Assembly (NCBI GenBank): GCA_900314715.1 | Contig: OMWI01000026.1 | Coordinates: 1-44,124 of the forward strand | From: an uncultured Prevotellaceae bacterium | GTDB lineage: Bacteria; Bacteroidota; Bacteroidia; Bacteroidales; Bacteroidaceae | DNA: 44,124 nucleotides | Reading direction: 5' to 3' | In this document: one piece after another, positions 30,990 to 40,750 of the stretch | Layout of the letters: the number at the start of each line of letters is the position of its first letter | How positions within the stretch are numbered: the stretch's first letter is position 1 | Notes under the pieces: generated by a model | What the model saw: the letters and a program-made list of their open reading frames with translations, nothing else | What the model was told of the DNA's origin: nothing | Databases searched by the model: none | Translations under genes and position numbers: made by a program

Positions 30990-33900
30990 ATGAAATCGTA
31001 TCAACTGATTAATAATTTGATGGGTTGGCTGGTGTTTGCCGTAGCCGCCACGGTCTATTGTTTGACGATAGAACCCACCGCTTCGTTTTGGGATTGCCCA
31101 GAGTTCATATTGAGTGCGTATAAGTTGGAAGTCGGCCATCCTCCTGGTGCTCCCTTCTTTATGTTGGCCGCCAACGTCTTTTCTCAGTTGGCGAGCGACT
31201 CCACGCAAGTGGCGCGAATGATTAACCTGATGAATGCGTTACTATCAGCCTTATGCATCATGTTCCTTTATTGGAGTATCACGCTTTTGGTAAGGCGCAT
31301 CTACAAGTCGGTCTTTGTCATCGTGTTATCGGGATGTGTGGGCGCATTGATCTATACCTTCAGCGATACCTTTTGGTTCTCTGCCGTAGAGGGCGAAGTA
31401 TATGCTTTCTCGTCGGCATTTACCGCCGTGGTGTTTTGGTTGATGTTGAAGTGGGAGAATCATGCCGACGAACCCCATAGCGACCGCTATATCGTGTTGA
31501 TAGCCTATATGATAGGTCTTTCGGTGGGCGTTCATTTGCTCAACCTCTTGTGTCTTCCAGCCATTGTATTGATTTGGTATTATCACCATGAGCCAAAAGC
31601 CACTCTATGGGGTTCGATGAAGGCATTGATGATGTCGTTCTTGCTATTGGCAACTATCCTCTATGGCATTATCCCAGGTTTCGTGAAGGTAGCAGGATGG
31701 TTTGAATTGTTGTTCGTTAACGTGTTTGGTTGTCCGTTCCAAACGGGCGTTTGCGTCTATATAGTATTATTGTTTGTCCTTTTGTCATGGGGAATCTACG
31801 AAACCATCCGACGCGGTAAGCGATTGTATAACACGTTGTTGCTCTGCTTGTTGATGATTGTCATTGGCTATTCAAGTTATGCCGTCATTCTGATTCGTTC
31901 GACTGCTCATCCACCGATGGACCAAAACTCTCCAGAAGACGTGTTCACCCTATCGAGCTATCTCGCCCGTGAACAATATGGTCACCCGCCATTGATGTAT
32001 GGTCAGGCTTATACATCGCAACCTGAATATGAAGTGGACGGGAATGTCTATCGTCCCAAGATGAAGCATGGCGAGAAGATATACAAGAAAAAGCCCAAGG
32101 AACAACCTACCGACCGCGACGAATACATTGTTACAGGAACACAAGATAAATATGTATATGCGCAAAATATGTTCTTTCCTCGAATGTGGGATGCTACGAA
32201 AGCCGACGCTTACGAGAATTGGTTGGGCGAGGTGAAAGGAAAGATGGTAGAATACCAAGTAGGTGGCGAGTCGATGATGATTAAAGTGCCCACCCAATGG
32301 GAAAACCTGCGCTTCTTTCTCAGTTATCAATGCAATTTCATGTATTGGCGTTACTTTATGTGGAACTTCTGCGGTAGGCAAAACGACTTACAAGGACAGG
32401 GGGAAGTGGAACACGGCAATTGGATAACGGGTATTCCGTGGATTGACAATGCCCGTTTGGGCGACCAAAGTATATTGCCCGATGAATTGCGCATCAACAA
32501 AGGCCACAATGTGTTTTACGCTCTTCCGTTGTTGTTGGGATTCCTTGGCTTGTTGTGGCAAGGATTGGGAAGGGGTAGGAGAGGAATCCAACAATTTTGG
32601 GTGGTATTCTTCTTGTTTTTCATGACTGGTCTTGCCATTGTGGTGTATCTCAACCAAAATCCCATGCAAGTGCGTGAGCGCGACTATTCATTTGCTGGTT
32701 CGTTTTATGCTTTCGCCATTTGGTGCGGAATAGGTGTTGCCTCCATTCATGCAATATTGTCAAAATGGTTGGGTAAGGTGGTGAAATCGCAGAAGACCAT
32801 CCTCTTTATATCACGTGCATTGACGTTATTGACTATCTTGATTCCCATACAGATGGCTTCACAGACATGGGACGACCATGACCGTTCGCATCGCTATGCA
32901 TGTCGTGATTTCGGGTACGATTATTTAATGTCGTGTCAAGACGAAGGTAATCCCATCTTGTTTTGTGATGGTGACAACGACACATTTCCCTTGTGGTACA
33001 ATCAGGAAGTGGAGAATGCGCGAACTGACGTGCGCGTGTGTAATCTGAACTATCTTCCCACCGATTGGTATGTTGACCAAATGCGTCGCCCAAAGGAATA
33101 TGCGCCAGTTTTGCCCATTCCGTGGAAAAGAAAAGACTATATCGGGAGTAAGCGAGAGTATGTACCCGTTCGTCCAGAAGTGCGCCAACAAGTGCTCGAC
33201 TTCTATCGCGACCATCCCGAAGAGGCTCGTAAGCAATTTGGAGATGAACCATTTGAATTGGGGAATGTATTACGGCATTGGGTATGTGCTGATGATGAGA
33301 ACTTACAAGTGATTCCCACCGACACCTTATATATAAATATAGATAAGGAAAAAGTGCGAAAGAGTGGTATGATGCTTCCTTCAGACACCATTCCCGACCG
33401 TATGTACATCTCGTTGAAAGGGTATCGAGGATTGCATAGAGGACAATTGGCGATGTTGGAAGTGCTTGCCAATACCCATTGGGATCGTCCCGTATATGTT
33501 TGTTCGTCCGTACCCAGTAGTGCGTATTTAGGACTTGACGAATACCTCGTAACAGAGGGAATCGCGGAAAGGTTTACGCCGTTCAAACATCATCCCGACT
33601 CGTTTAGCATAGATACTGAGCGTACTTATCATAACTTGATGAAGCGATTTAGGTATGGAGGATTGCGCACACCTAATCTTTATTTAGACCAAACTACGCT
33701 TACCATGTGTTGGCGAATGCGTATGACGTTCGGACAACTCGCCTTGACACTTATTGCAGAAGGGAAGTATGACAAGGCAAAAGCCGTATTGCTGAAAGAG
33801 GAATATGAATTACCAGCTTACAACATTCCCCTTACGTATCAGAGCGGAGCTCATTACTTAGTGCGAGCATGGACATTGCTGGGTGAAAAGGAAAAGGCAG

Positions 33901-34043
33901 AGTACTATGCAAATGCCGTGCGGCAACATTGCGAACAATACATCAATTGGTATAAGAGTATGTCGCCAGAAAGATTCAAGTCGTACGAGCATGCATACAA
34001 TACGCAATTGGCGGTGTTGTATTATATAGAAGGGAAACGATAA
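30990..34043 (+). CDS. DUF2723 family large membrane protein (putative GT-C glycosyltransferase)
   Basis: About 1017 residues from the ATG at 30990. The N-terminal part carries the DUF2723 signature LINNLMGWLVFAVAATVYCLTIEPTASFWDCPEF....KLEVGHPPGAPFFML, with about ten membrane helices up to residue 310 and more at 520-650. A soluble region follows, with a C-terminal helical/TPR-like part (YDKAKAVLLKEEYELPAYN, LLGEKEKAEYYANAV). DUF2723 proteins are thought to be GT-C-type enzymes of protein or lipid glycosylation, and acceptor and donor here are unknown. The longer open frame from 30909 includes the promoter and lacks family similarity. Confidence 0.88.
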   Translation: MKSYQLINNLMGWLVFAVAATVYCLTIEPTASFWDCPEFILSAYKLEVGHPPGAPFFMLAANVFSQLASDSTQVARMINLMNALLSALCIMFLYWSITLLVRRIYKSVFVIVLSGCVGALIYTFSDTFWFSAVEGEVYAFSSAFTAVVFWLMLKWENHADEPHSDRYIVLIAYMIGLSVGVHLLNLLCLPAIVLIWYYHHEPKATLWGSMKALMMSFLLLATILYGIIPGFVKVAGWFELLFVNVFGCPFQTGVCVYIVLLFVLLSWGIYETIRRGKRLYNTLLLCLLMIVIGYSSYAVILIRSTAHPPMDQNSPEDVFTLSSYLAREQYGHPPLMYGQAYTSQPEYEVDGNVYRPKMKHGEKIYKKKPKEQPTDRDEYIVTGTQDKYVYAQNMFFPRMWDATKADAYENWLGEVKGKMVEYQVGGESMMIKVPTQWENLRFFLSYQCNFMYWRYFMWNFCGRQNDLQGQGEVEHGNWITGIPWIDNARLGDQSILPDELRINKGHNVFYALPLLLGFLGLLWQGLGRGRRGIQQFWVVFFLFFMTGLAIVVYLNQNPMQVRERDYSFAGSFYAFAIWCGIGVASIHAILSKWLGKVVKSQKTILFISRALTLLTILIPIQMASQTWDDHDRSHRYACRDFGYDYLMSCQDEGNPILFCDGDNDTFPLWYNQEVENARTDVRVCNLNYLPTDWYVDQMRRPKEYAPVLPIPWKRKDYIGSKREYVPVRPEVRQQVLDFYRDHPEEARKQFGDEPFELGNVLRHWVCADDENLQVIPTDTLYINIDKEKVRKSGMMLPSDTIPDRMYISLKGYRGLHRGQLAMLEVLANTHWDRPVYVCSSVPSSAYLGLDEYLVTEGIAERFTPFKHHPDSFSIDTERTYHNLMKRFRYGGLRTPNLYLDQTTLTMCWRMRMTFGQLALTLIAEGKYDKAKAVLLKEEYELPAYNIPLTYQSGAHYLVRAWTLLGEKEKAEYYANAVRQHCEQYINWYKSMSPERFKSYEHAYNTQLAVLYYIEGKR

Positions 34044-34074
34044 GTAGCCATGTATGATACCGACGGAAACTACG

Positions 34075-34111
34075 TACCCCTAAAAGTCGAGTTGGCTTTT
34101 AGGGGTATTTT
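34075..34111 (+). terminator. Intrinsic terminator after the DUF2723 gene
   Basis: A 12-bp perfect stem (TACCCCTAAAAG at 34075-34086, CTTTTAGGGGTA at 34096-34107) with a 9-nt loop is followed by TTTTG. It lies 31 bp past the stop codon. Confidence 0.85.
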
Positions 34112-34211
34112 GATGCGTTAAACAAATGATATGTTATTGTTCATTTGGCTAAAAATCCCTAATGAGTGAGATATTTTATGGCCTTTGTGCAATTATTCGA
34201 ATTTTTTTCAA

Positions 34212-34219
34212 TAATTTTG
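34212..34219 (+). promoter_or_regulatory. -7 box for the FadL-like-LptC genes
   Basis: TAATTTTG fits the TAnnTTTG consensus, 33 bp before the ATG at 34253. The TTTG at 34184-34187 is 24 bp upstream, a long spacer, so the -33 element is uncertain. Confidence 0.5.
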
Positions 34220-34252
34220 CACAAACTTTTTAATGAACGATATTTTCGATTA

Positions 34253-35551
34253 ATGAAAAAGATATTATTTGCCGTTTTAATGTTGGCTAACATGACATTG
34301 TGTTTTGCGCAGAGCGGAACAAATTCGCCATATAGCCAATACGGTTTTGGTGTTTTATCCGAGCAGTCAAGTGGTTTCAACCGTGGCATGAATGGCGTTG
34401 GATTAGGCTTTCGTGAACACAACCAAGTAAACAACTTGAATCCCGCTTCTTATTCGTCGATTGACTCACTTACATTTATCTTTGACGCAGGCGTGTCTGG
34501 GCAGATTACCAACTTTTCGGAAAACGGGAAGAAAAAGAATGCCAAGAACGCTGACTTTGAATATGTGGTGGCTGGTTTACGCTTAGCTCCGCACGTAGGA
34601 GTGAGTTTCGGTGTTATCCCATTTACCAACGTGGGCTATTCGTATACGAATACGGGATTTGTAAACAATCTCAAGACTTCTTCTTTCACGAACAGCTATT
34701 CGGGAAGCGGTGGTATTCATGAAGTATACTTAGGTTTTGGATGGGAACCATTCAAAGGCTTTTCATTTGGAGTGAATGGCGGTTATATCTGGGGCGGCTA
34801 TAACAAGACGCTCGTGAACAATTATACTGAGTCGTATGCCAACACGTTGACGAAGAACTACATGGCAGACGTTCATAGTTATAAGGTAGACTTCGGACTT
34901 CAATACTCTGTTAAGTTGGCGAAAAACGACCAACTCACCTTGGGATTAACATACGGTTTAGGACATAAAATCGGTGGAAATGCCAGATGTCAGGTTATCA
35001 TGAGAAACTCGCAAACCAGTGTTTCCGATACGACGAATTATCCCAAGAAAGATGGATTGAACTTGGAATTGCCACACATGTTTGGCGCTGGATTTGCATA
35101 TAATCATGCCAACAAACTAAAATTTGGCGTTGATTATTCATTGCAACAATGGTCGAAAGTGGAATATCCCGAATATTATACCGTCAATGATTTACCCGTG
35201 TATGCATTGAGAAAAGACATGTTTAAAGACCGTCATAAGGTGACGATTGGAGGCGAGTATTGTCCCAGTGCTACGAGTAAGAAGTTCTTGAAGAGCATTC
35301 GCTATCGCGCGGGAGTATCTTACGCTACACCTTATTTAAAAATAAATGGGGCAGACGGACCAAAGGAAATCAGTGCCAGTGTGGGTTTCGGTATTCCTAT
35401 CATCAATATCCACAACACACGTTCCATCTTAAACATCAGTGGACAATGGGTACACCAGAATTCCAAATCTTTTATCACCGAGAATACGTTCCGAATCAAT
35501 ATTGGATTGACGTTTAATGAGAAATGGTTTGCTAAATGGAAGATAGAGTAG
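34253..35551 (+). CDS. FadL/OmpP1-like outer-membrane protein
   Basis: About 432 residues. It begins with a signal peptide (MKKILFAVLMLANMTLCFAQ) and continues SGTNSPYSQYGFGVLSEQSSGFNRGMNGVGLGFREHNQVNNLNPASYSSID, a pattern shared with FadL-type transport barrels of Bacteroidetes. Many amphipathic beta strands follow and the protein ends FRINIGLTFNEKWFAKWKIE. The ATG at 34253 is chosen for the signal peptide and the promoter upstream. It overlaps lptC by 16 bp. A hydrophobic-substrate channel is inferred from the family. Confidence 0.82.
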   Translation: MKKILFAVLMLANMTLCFAQSGTNSPYSQYGFGVLSEQSSGFNRGMNGVGLGFREHNQVNNLNPASYSSIDSLTFIFDAGVSGQITNFSENGKKKNAKNADFEYVVAGLRLAPHVGVSFGVIPFTNVGYSYTNTGFVNNLKTSSFTNSYSGSGGIHEVYLGFGWEPFKGFSFGVNGGYIWGGYNKTLVNNYTESYANTLTKNYMADVHSYKVDFGLQYSVKLAKNDQLTLGLTYGLGHKIGGNARCQVIMRNSQTSVSDTTNYPKKDGLNLELPHMFGAGFAYNHANKLKFGVDYSLQQWSKVEYPEYYTVNDLPVYALRKDMFKDRHKVTIGGEYCPSATSKKFLKSIRYRAGVSYATPYLKINGADGPKEISASVGFGIPIINIHNTRSILNISGQWVHQNSKSFITENTFRINIGLTFNEKWFAKWKIE

Positions 35552-36207
35552 TGGGCTCGTTTTTGCGTCTTATGATGTGTCTCGTTGTCGGTATGATGAT
35601 GCTATCGGCTTGCGAGGAACAAACGGAACACACAGCTCCTGCCATTAACGACCGCGATTCGGTGTCTACGATGATTACAAATGGCGTCAATACGCTCATC
35701 TCTGACTCTGGCCTTATCAAGTATCGAATCGTAGCTGAACGATGGGAAATCAATCAGCGTCGTAATCCACAGAGATGGATATTTGACAAGGGCTTGTTTA
35801 TGACGCAATTCGACGAGAAATTCCACGTTCAGTTGTATATCCAATGCGATACGGCTTATCATTTCGATGGTCTTAGATTATGGGAACTCCGTGGACGTGT
35901 TCATGTATTAACCAAGGACGGACTTGATTTCAAGAGTGAGGAATTGTTTTACGACATGAACAAGCATGAGTTCTACTCTTATAAATACTCAAAGTTGGTT
36001 ACCCCAGAACGTACGTTACAAGGAACATACTTTAGGAGCGACGAGAACATAACGAACTATTACGTCTCGAATAGCAAGGGTTCGTTTGAGAAGGGTGACA
36101 TTATGAACGAAGAGAAAGAAACAAAGGAAAAAGACAATAAAGATACGACAAATGTAACGCCTATCAGACAACAGGCGCAGCCACAAAGAAAAGTGCCACA
36201 TGTATAG
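35536..36207 (+). CDS. lptC: LPS export ABC transporter periplasmic protein LptC
   Basis: The 223-residue product has a lipoprotein-like or anchor N-terminus (SFLRLMMCLVVGMMMLSACEE, possible lipidated Cys near 27). An LptC beta-jellyroll follows (about 55-175): SDSGLIKYRIVAERWEINQRRNPQRWIFDKGLFMTQFDEK, ADTAYHFDGLRLWELRGRVHVLTKDGLDFKSEELFYDMNKHEFYS, and RTLQGTYFRSDENITNYYV. LptC passes lipopolysaccharide from the inner-membrane LptBFG pump to LptA. The C-terminal tail is charged and low in complexity. It overlaps the preceding outer-membrane protein gene by 16 bp and is followed after 40 bp by the CorC-like gene. Confidence 0.88.
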   Translation: MEDRVVGSFLRLMMCLVVGMMMLSACEEQTEHTAPAINDRDSVSTMITNGVNTLISDSGLIKYRIVAERWEINQRRNPQRWIFDKGLFMTQFDEKFHVQLYIQCDTAYHFDGLRLWELRGRVHVLTKDGLDFKSEELFYDMNKHEFYSYKYSKLVTPERTLQGTYFRSDENITNYYVSNSKGSFEKGDIMNEEKETKEKDNKDTTNVTPIRQQAQPQRKVPHV

Positions 36208-36247
36208 TTGGCTTCTTGCAAGAGTGGCAATACATTGATAAAAGTAT

Positions 36248-37522
36248 ATGGATGAAATTGTAGACATATCGCTTATTATAGGAATACTCATTACGATGGC
36301 TTTCTCGGCATTCTTCTCGGGAATGGAGATTGCTTTCGTTTCGAGTAACAGGATGCTTGCGGAGATGGACAAGGAGAAAAATGGCCTTGCACAAAAGATG
36401 TTGTCGGTATTTTATGCCCATCCCAACGGTTTTGTGAGTACCATGCTCGTAGGCAATAATATAGCCCTGGTCATTTATGGTATCTTGATAGCTCGCTTGC
36501 TCGACAATACGGTATTCAAGGGAATGGATGCTGCGGTGACCGTGCCGTTGGATATTATCATATCAACTATTATCGTATTATTCACGGGTGAATTTCTCCC
36601 CAAGACTTTATTTAAGAGCAATCCCAACAGAATGCTCACGATATTTGCCTTGCCTGCTTACATCATTTATATCGTGTTGTGGCCGGTAAGCAAGTTCTCT
36701 ACGTTTTTGGCAAAGATTCAATTACGGTTGTTTGGTACCAAGATAGCGAAGAAAGAGGAAGATGAAGGCTTTACGAAAGTAGACCTTGACAATCTGGTGC
36801 AATCTTCGTTGGAGAATGTGAAAGATGACAAGGATATTGAAAACGAAGTGAAGATTTTCCAGAATGCCTTGGATTTCGCTGACTTGAAAGTGCGTGATTG
36901 TATGGTGCCACGTACGGAAATCATAGCCATCGATAATAACGGAACGTTAGACGAACTCAAGCAAATGTTCGTGGAAAGTGGTCATTCCAAGATATTGGTT
37001 TACGAAGAGGATATTGACCATATCGTTGGTTATATTCACTCATCAGAAATGTTCAAGAATCCAAAAGACTGGCACGATGCTATCTTGACAATGCCATTTG
37101 TTCCAGAGACGATGGCTGCACGTAAGATGATGCAATTGTTCTTACAACAAAAGAAGTCGATAGGCGTGGTTGTGGATGAGTTTGGAGGTACCAGCGGAAT
37201 CGTTTCTTTGGAAGATATCGTCGAGGAAATCTTTGGTGACATTGAAGACGAGCACGACAACTTGAAATACACGGCCAAGAAGAATGAAGATGGTGATTAT
37301 CTCCTTTCAGCTCGTTTGGAGATAGACAAGGTGAATGAGATGTTTGATTTGGATTTGCCTGAAAGCGACGAATACATGACAATCGGTGGACTGATTCTCA
37401 ACGCATATCAGAGCTTCCCGAAGTTGAATGAAGTCGTGAAAATAGGAAAATTCGAATTCAAGATTATGAAGAACACCATGACGAAGATTGAATTAGTACT
37501 GTTACATATAACGGAAAGATAA
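36248..37522 (+). CDS. CNNM/HlyC-CorC family membrane protein (GldE-like)
   Basis: The 424-residue product has a CNNM/DUF21 membrane domain at about 1-150 (SLIIGILITMAFSAFFSGMEIAFVSSNR). A pair of CBS domains follows at about 205-335 (VRDCMVPRTEIIAIDNNGTLDEL, GVVVDEFGGTSGIVSLEDIVEEIFGDIEDEHD), and then a CorC_HlyC C-terminal domain. Proteins of this group are implicated in Mg2+/Co2+ efflux or resistance, and Bacteroidetes members include GldE. It sits between lptC and the SurA/PpiD-like gene, an order often seen in Bacteroidales. Confidence 0.9.
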   Translation: MDEIVDISLIIGILITMAFSAFFSGMEIAFVSSNRMLAEMDKEKNGLAQKMLSVFYAHPNGFVSTMLVGNNIALVIYGILIARLLDNTVFKGMDAAVTVPLDIIISTIIVLFTGEFLPKTLFKSNPNRMLTIFALPAYIIYIVLWPVSKFSTFLAKIQLRLFGTKIAKKEEDEGFTKVDLDNLVQSSLENVKDDKDIENEVKIFQNALDFADLKVRDCMVPRTEIIAIDNNGTLDELKQMFVESGHSKILVYEEDIDHIVGYIHSSEMFKNPKDWHDAILTMPFVPETMAARKMMQLFLQQKKSIGVVVDEFGGTSGIVSLEDIVEEIFGDIEDEHDNLKYTAKKNEDGDYLLSARLEIDKVNEMFDLDLPESDEYMTIGGLILNAYQSFPKLNEVVKIGKFEFKIMKNTMTKIELVLLHITER

Positions 37523-37617
37523 TTGAATTATCGACTTTTTATGACAAGAAAATCGCCGTGGAATGCGTAAATATTCATTTTTTAAGGTGAAAATTCCTTT
37601 GTTTAAGAAGTTTTTAT

Positions 37618-37625
37618 TAACTTTG
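37618..37625 (+). promoter_or_regulatory. -7 box for the SurA/PpiD-like gene
   Basis: TAACTTTG, 54 bp before the ATG at 37680. TTTG at 37598-37601 is a possible -33 element with a short 16-bp spacer. Confidence 0.55.
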
Positions 37626-37679
37626 TGCGCTTTTTGTGCAATATAGTTTGAAATAAATAATAATAAATAATTAAAAGAA

Positions 37680-39815
37680 ATGGCAGCAATTGGAAAAATT
37701 AGAAGCTGGGGACCAGTGTTAGTAAGTGTAATAGCATTGGCACTTTTTGCATTCATTGCCGAAGAAGCGTTCCGTTCTTGCGAGTCTACCCGCAATAACC
37801 AACGCCAACAAGTCGGTGAAGTCTTGGGAGAGAAAATCAACGTTCAGGATTTTCAGAAGTTAGTTGATGAATACACGGAAGTCATCAAGATGCAACAAGG
37901 TACTGAACAGTTGAATGAAGATCAGATGAACCAAGTAAAAGACATGGTATGGAACTCATTCATTCAGTCAAAGATTATCGAAGGTGAAGCCAAGAAGTTG
38001 GGTTTGACCGTTACCGATAATGAATTGCAGAACATCTTGAAGGAAGGTACAAATCCCATGTTGTTGCAAACCCCATTCGTTAATCAACAAACAGGTCGCT
38101 TTGATGTAAATGCCTTGCAAAGATTCATTGCAGATTATAAGAAGAATACCAATCCACAAGCAGCTAAGCAATACGATGCTTTGTATAGATATTGGACATT
38201 CATTGAGAAGACACTCAGACAACAATTGCTTTCTCAAAAGTATCAGGCATTGTTAGGCAACTGTTTGCTTTCTAATCCCGTTGAGGCTAAGTTGGCTTTT
38301 GCAGGTGAGAACGAAGAGAGCCAGATTCAATTGGCAGCTTTCCCATATTCAAGTATCGAAGACGGAAAGATTGAAGTTTCTGAAAGCGAGTTGAAGGCTA
38401 AGTTTGATGAGATGAAGGCTCGTTTCGACCAACCAGTTGAGAGTCGTGACGTGAAGTATGTTGACATTCAAGTTGACGCTTCTCCCGCAGACCGCGCAGC
38501 TTTGCAAAAGGATTTCGCAGACTATTCTCGTATGTTGGCAGAAGAGGCTGATCCTTCTAACGTTGTTCGTAGAGCTACTTCATTGGTTAGCTACTTGGGT
38601 ATTCCCGTTTTGAAGGATGCTTTCCCAAGAGACATTGCCAATCGTTTGGATTCTATTTCAGTTGGTTCTGTTTATGGACCAGTTGAGAATAAGTCTGATA
38701 ATACGCTCAACTTGATTAAGTTGGTTGCAAAACAACAATTGCCTGACTCAGTACAATATCGCCAGATTCAAGTAGGTGGTAAGGACGTTGCTGATGCAAA
38801 CAAGCGTGCAGACTCTATCTTCAATGCATTGAAAGCTGGTGCTGACTTCGAGGCTCTTGCTAAGAAATACGGACAGACTGGTGAAAAGGTTTGGATGCAT
38901 ACAAGTCAATATCAGAATGCTCCTTCTTTGGATGCTGACACCAAGGGTTATATCAATAGCTTGAATACGATGGCTGTTAATGAGTTGAAGAACATCTCCT
39001 TGACTCAAGGTAATCTCATCGTACAGGTACTTGACAAGAAGAATTTCGTTAACAAGTATACTGCTGCAGTTGTAAAGAAGACCATTGACTTCTCTAAGGA
39101 TACTTATTCTAAAGCTTACAACAAGTTCAGCTCTTTCGTAAGTGCTAACCGCACATTGGATGATGTTGTTAAGAACGCTCAAAAGAATGGTTATCAAGTA
39201 AGGGACTTGAAGGACGTTACAACCGCTCAGCATAATTTGGCTGGCATTCACGGAACACGTGACGCTTTGAAGTGGGTGTTTGAAGCTGAAGAGAACGAAA
39301 TTTCTCCTATGTATGAGTGTGGTGAGAACAACCACTTGATGGTTTGCGCTTTGGAAAAGATTCACCCCATCGGTGTTCGTTCTTTGAAAGATGAGCAAAT
39401 CAATGAAATCGTAAAGGCAGAAGTTATCAAGGACAAGAAAGCTGAACAACTTATCGCTAAGGCAAAAGGTGTGAACAGTATCGATGCAGCTAAGGCTAAG
39501 GGTGCTAATGTATCTGAAGTAAATCAAGTAACATTCGGTGCTCCTGTATTTGTTCCCGCTACTGGCGCAAGTGAACCTGCTTTGTCTGGTGCTGTTGCAG
39601 CTACAGATAAAGGTAAGTTCTCTGCTCAACCTGTTAAGGGTAATGCTGGTGTTTATATGTTCCAGGTTGTAGAGAAGACACAACGTCCTAATAAGTTTGA
39701 CGCTAAAGCTACAGAAGCTCGTCTTCGTCAGAAGGCCATGCAATATGCAAGTGGATTTACCAACGAACTTTACATGAAAGCAAAGGTTGTTGATAACCGT
39801 TATCTCTTCTTCTAA
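37680..39815 (+). CDS. SurA/PpiD-like peptidyl-prolyl isomerase
   Basis: The 711-residue protein has an N-terminal anchor at about 12-30 (PVLVSVIALALFAFIAEEAF). A SurA_N-like chaperone region follows (about 40-230: VGEVLGEKINVQDFQKLVDEYTEVIKMQQG, NSFIQSKIIEGEAKKLGLTVTDNEL). One parvulin (PPIC) domain follows at about 340-450 (VQYRQIQVGGKDVADANKRADSIFNALKAGADFEALAKKYGQ), then a second helical/parvulin-like part. This is the architecture of PpiD, a membrane-bound periplasmic folding factor for outer-membrane proteins. Codon use (GTT, GCT, AAG) suggests high expression. Confidence 0.9.
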   Translation: MAAIGKIRSWGPVLVSVIALALFAFIAEEAFRSCESTRNNQRQQVGEVLGEKINVQDFQKLVDEYTEVIKMQQGTEQLNEDQMNQVKDMVWNSFIQSKIIEGEAKKLGLTVTDNELQNILKEGTNPMLLQTPFVNQQTGRFDVNALQRFIADYKKNTNPQAAKQYDALYRYWTFIEKTLRQQLLSQKYQALLGNCLLSNPVEAKLAFAGENEESQIQLAAFPYSSIEDGKIEVSESELKAKFDEMKARFDQPVESRDVKYVDIQVDASPADRAALQKDFADYSRMLAEEADPSNVVRRATSLVSYLGIPVLKDAFPRDIANRLDSISVGSVYGPVENKSDNTLNLIKLVAKQQLPDSVQYRQIQVGGKDVADANKRADSIFNALKAGADFEALAKKYGQTGEKVWMHTSQYQNAPSLDADTKGYINSLNTMAVNELKNISLTQGNLIVQVLDKKNFVNKYTAAVVKKTIDFSKDTYSKAYNKFSSFVSANRTLDDVVKNAQKNGYQVRDLKDVTTAQHNLAGIHGTRDALKWVFEAEENEISPMYECGENNHLMVCALEKIHPIGVRSLKDEQINEIVKAEVIKDKKAEQLIAKAKGVNSIDAAKAKGANVSEVNQVTFGAPVFVPATGASEPALSGAVAATDKGKFSAQPVKGNAGVYMFQVVEKTQRPNKFDAKATEARLRQKAMQYASGFTNELYMKAKVVDNRYLFF

Positions 39816-39827
39816 TAGGGAAGAGGG

Positions 39828-39872
39828 ATATAAATGAAGGGGGAGTGCATTGCATTCCCCCTTCATTTATAT
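39828..39872. terminator. Bidirectional terminator hairpin
   Basis: A 22-bp inverted repeat (39828-39849 with 39851-39872, one G-U pair) has a core of GAAGGGGGAGTGCA/TGCATTCCCCCTTC. It sits between the convergent SurA/PpiD-like gene and the acidic-tail gene, with AT-rich bases on both sides. Confidence 0.85.
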
Positions 39873-39894
39873 ATAATGTTTATTAAATCTATCG

Positions 39895-40710
39895 TTAATA
39901 ATCGTCGTCGTCAGAAACTTCTTCTGCTTCAAGATTCAAGTCATCTGGATCAGTCTCGAACGTAGTACGATAACTTTCTTCGGTCAACTTGTCCTCATCA
40001 TAGTCATCGTCTTCGTCAATGTCATTGTAGTGATCCTCGATTTCTTCCAAATCCTCGTCATTGTCGATGTTGGCATCTTCATCATCACTACTAAAGTTGT
40101 CTTCGTTGTCGAATTTGAGGTGGGGTTTCACTGCTTCTGGTTTCTCTTTTGCAAAGATGGCTTCCACCCAAGATCCCTTTGGAATTTCCAATACTTCGAA
40201 ACCGTCGTTCACTTTCTTCTCATACATACCGCCAACTTTATGCAATCTGTCTTTGGGAAGGGTAGTGGTACTGATGTCAAATCCACTCTCAATAATATCT
40301 TGAATGCTTTGTGAGAGAGAGTCCCATCCTCCACCGAAGTTTCTGTCAATCACTTCCAAAAGCTTGGCAGCTGATATATGGCGGATGTTTTCGTATGTTA
40401 AGTCGGTTACTCTCATAATGGGGCGTTTCTTGATGGCCCATTTTGTTTTGGAACTTTCATCTACTCGTACAACGCCTATCTTAAAACCACGGGCTTCGTA
40501 TTTGGCAATGACTTCAGGTTTGTCAATCTTAACCTCTTCCAAATCAAATGCGCTACGTAAGATATCAGTATAATGGCGGAAGTTGTCTTTGAGATCTGCG
40601 TCTTTCTCTGCGGCTTCCCACATACGAAAGACGTCGTTTTCTTGAATATCCCAAACGTTACTCTTGGTAAGAGTTTTCAAGGTCAAAATACTTTTGTCTT
40701 TTTGTCTCAT
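39895..40710 (-). CDS. Acidic-tailed protein of unknown function
   Basis: I do not recognise the family of this 271-residue protein. It has no signal peptide or membrane segment. The first 200 residues look folded: TLKTLTKSNVWDIQENDVFRMWEAAEKDADLKDNF, EVIAKYEARGFKIGVVRVDESSKTKWAIKKRP, ISAAKLLEVIDRNFGGGWDSLSQSIQDIIESGFDIS. The last 65 residues (about 207-271) are extremely acidic and probably disordered. Acidic tails of this kind often accompany DNA- or RNA-associated proteins. It has its own promoter and stands alone. Confidence 0.72.
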   Translation of the reverse strand: MRQKDKSILTLKTLTKSNVWDIQENDVFRMWEAAEKDADLKDNFRHYTDILRSAFDLEEVKIDKPEVIAKYEARGFKIGVVRVDESSKTKWAIKKRPIMRVTDLTYENIRHISAAKLLEVIDRNFGGGWDSLSQSIQDIIESGFDISTTTLPKDRLHKVGGMYEKKVNDGFEVLEIPKGSWVEAIFAKEKPEAVKPHLKFDNEDNFSSDDEDANIDNDEDLEEIEDHYNDIDEDDDYDEDKLTEESYRTTFETDPDDLNLEAEEVSDDDDY

Positions 40711-40750
40711 AAAAAATTTTTATTAATCGTAGAGAATATTATTATTGCTG

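Noticed and set aside
34166-34252. Upstream extension of the FadL-like gene
   Set aside because: It contains the TAATTTTG box, and the signal peptide begins at the ATG at 34253.
38748-39866. Long minus-strand open frame of 372 codons
   Set aside because: It is a shadow of the SurA/PpiD-like gene, whose protein motifs and codon use are clear. The antisense frame has no recognisable domain.
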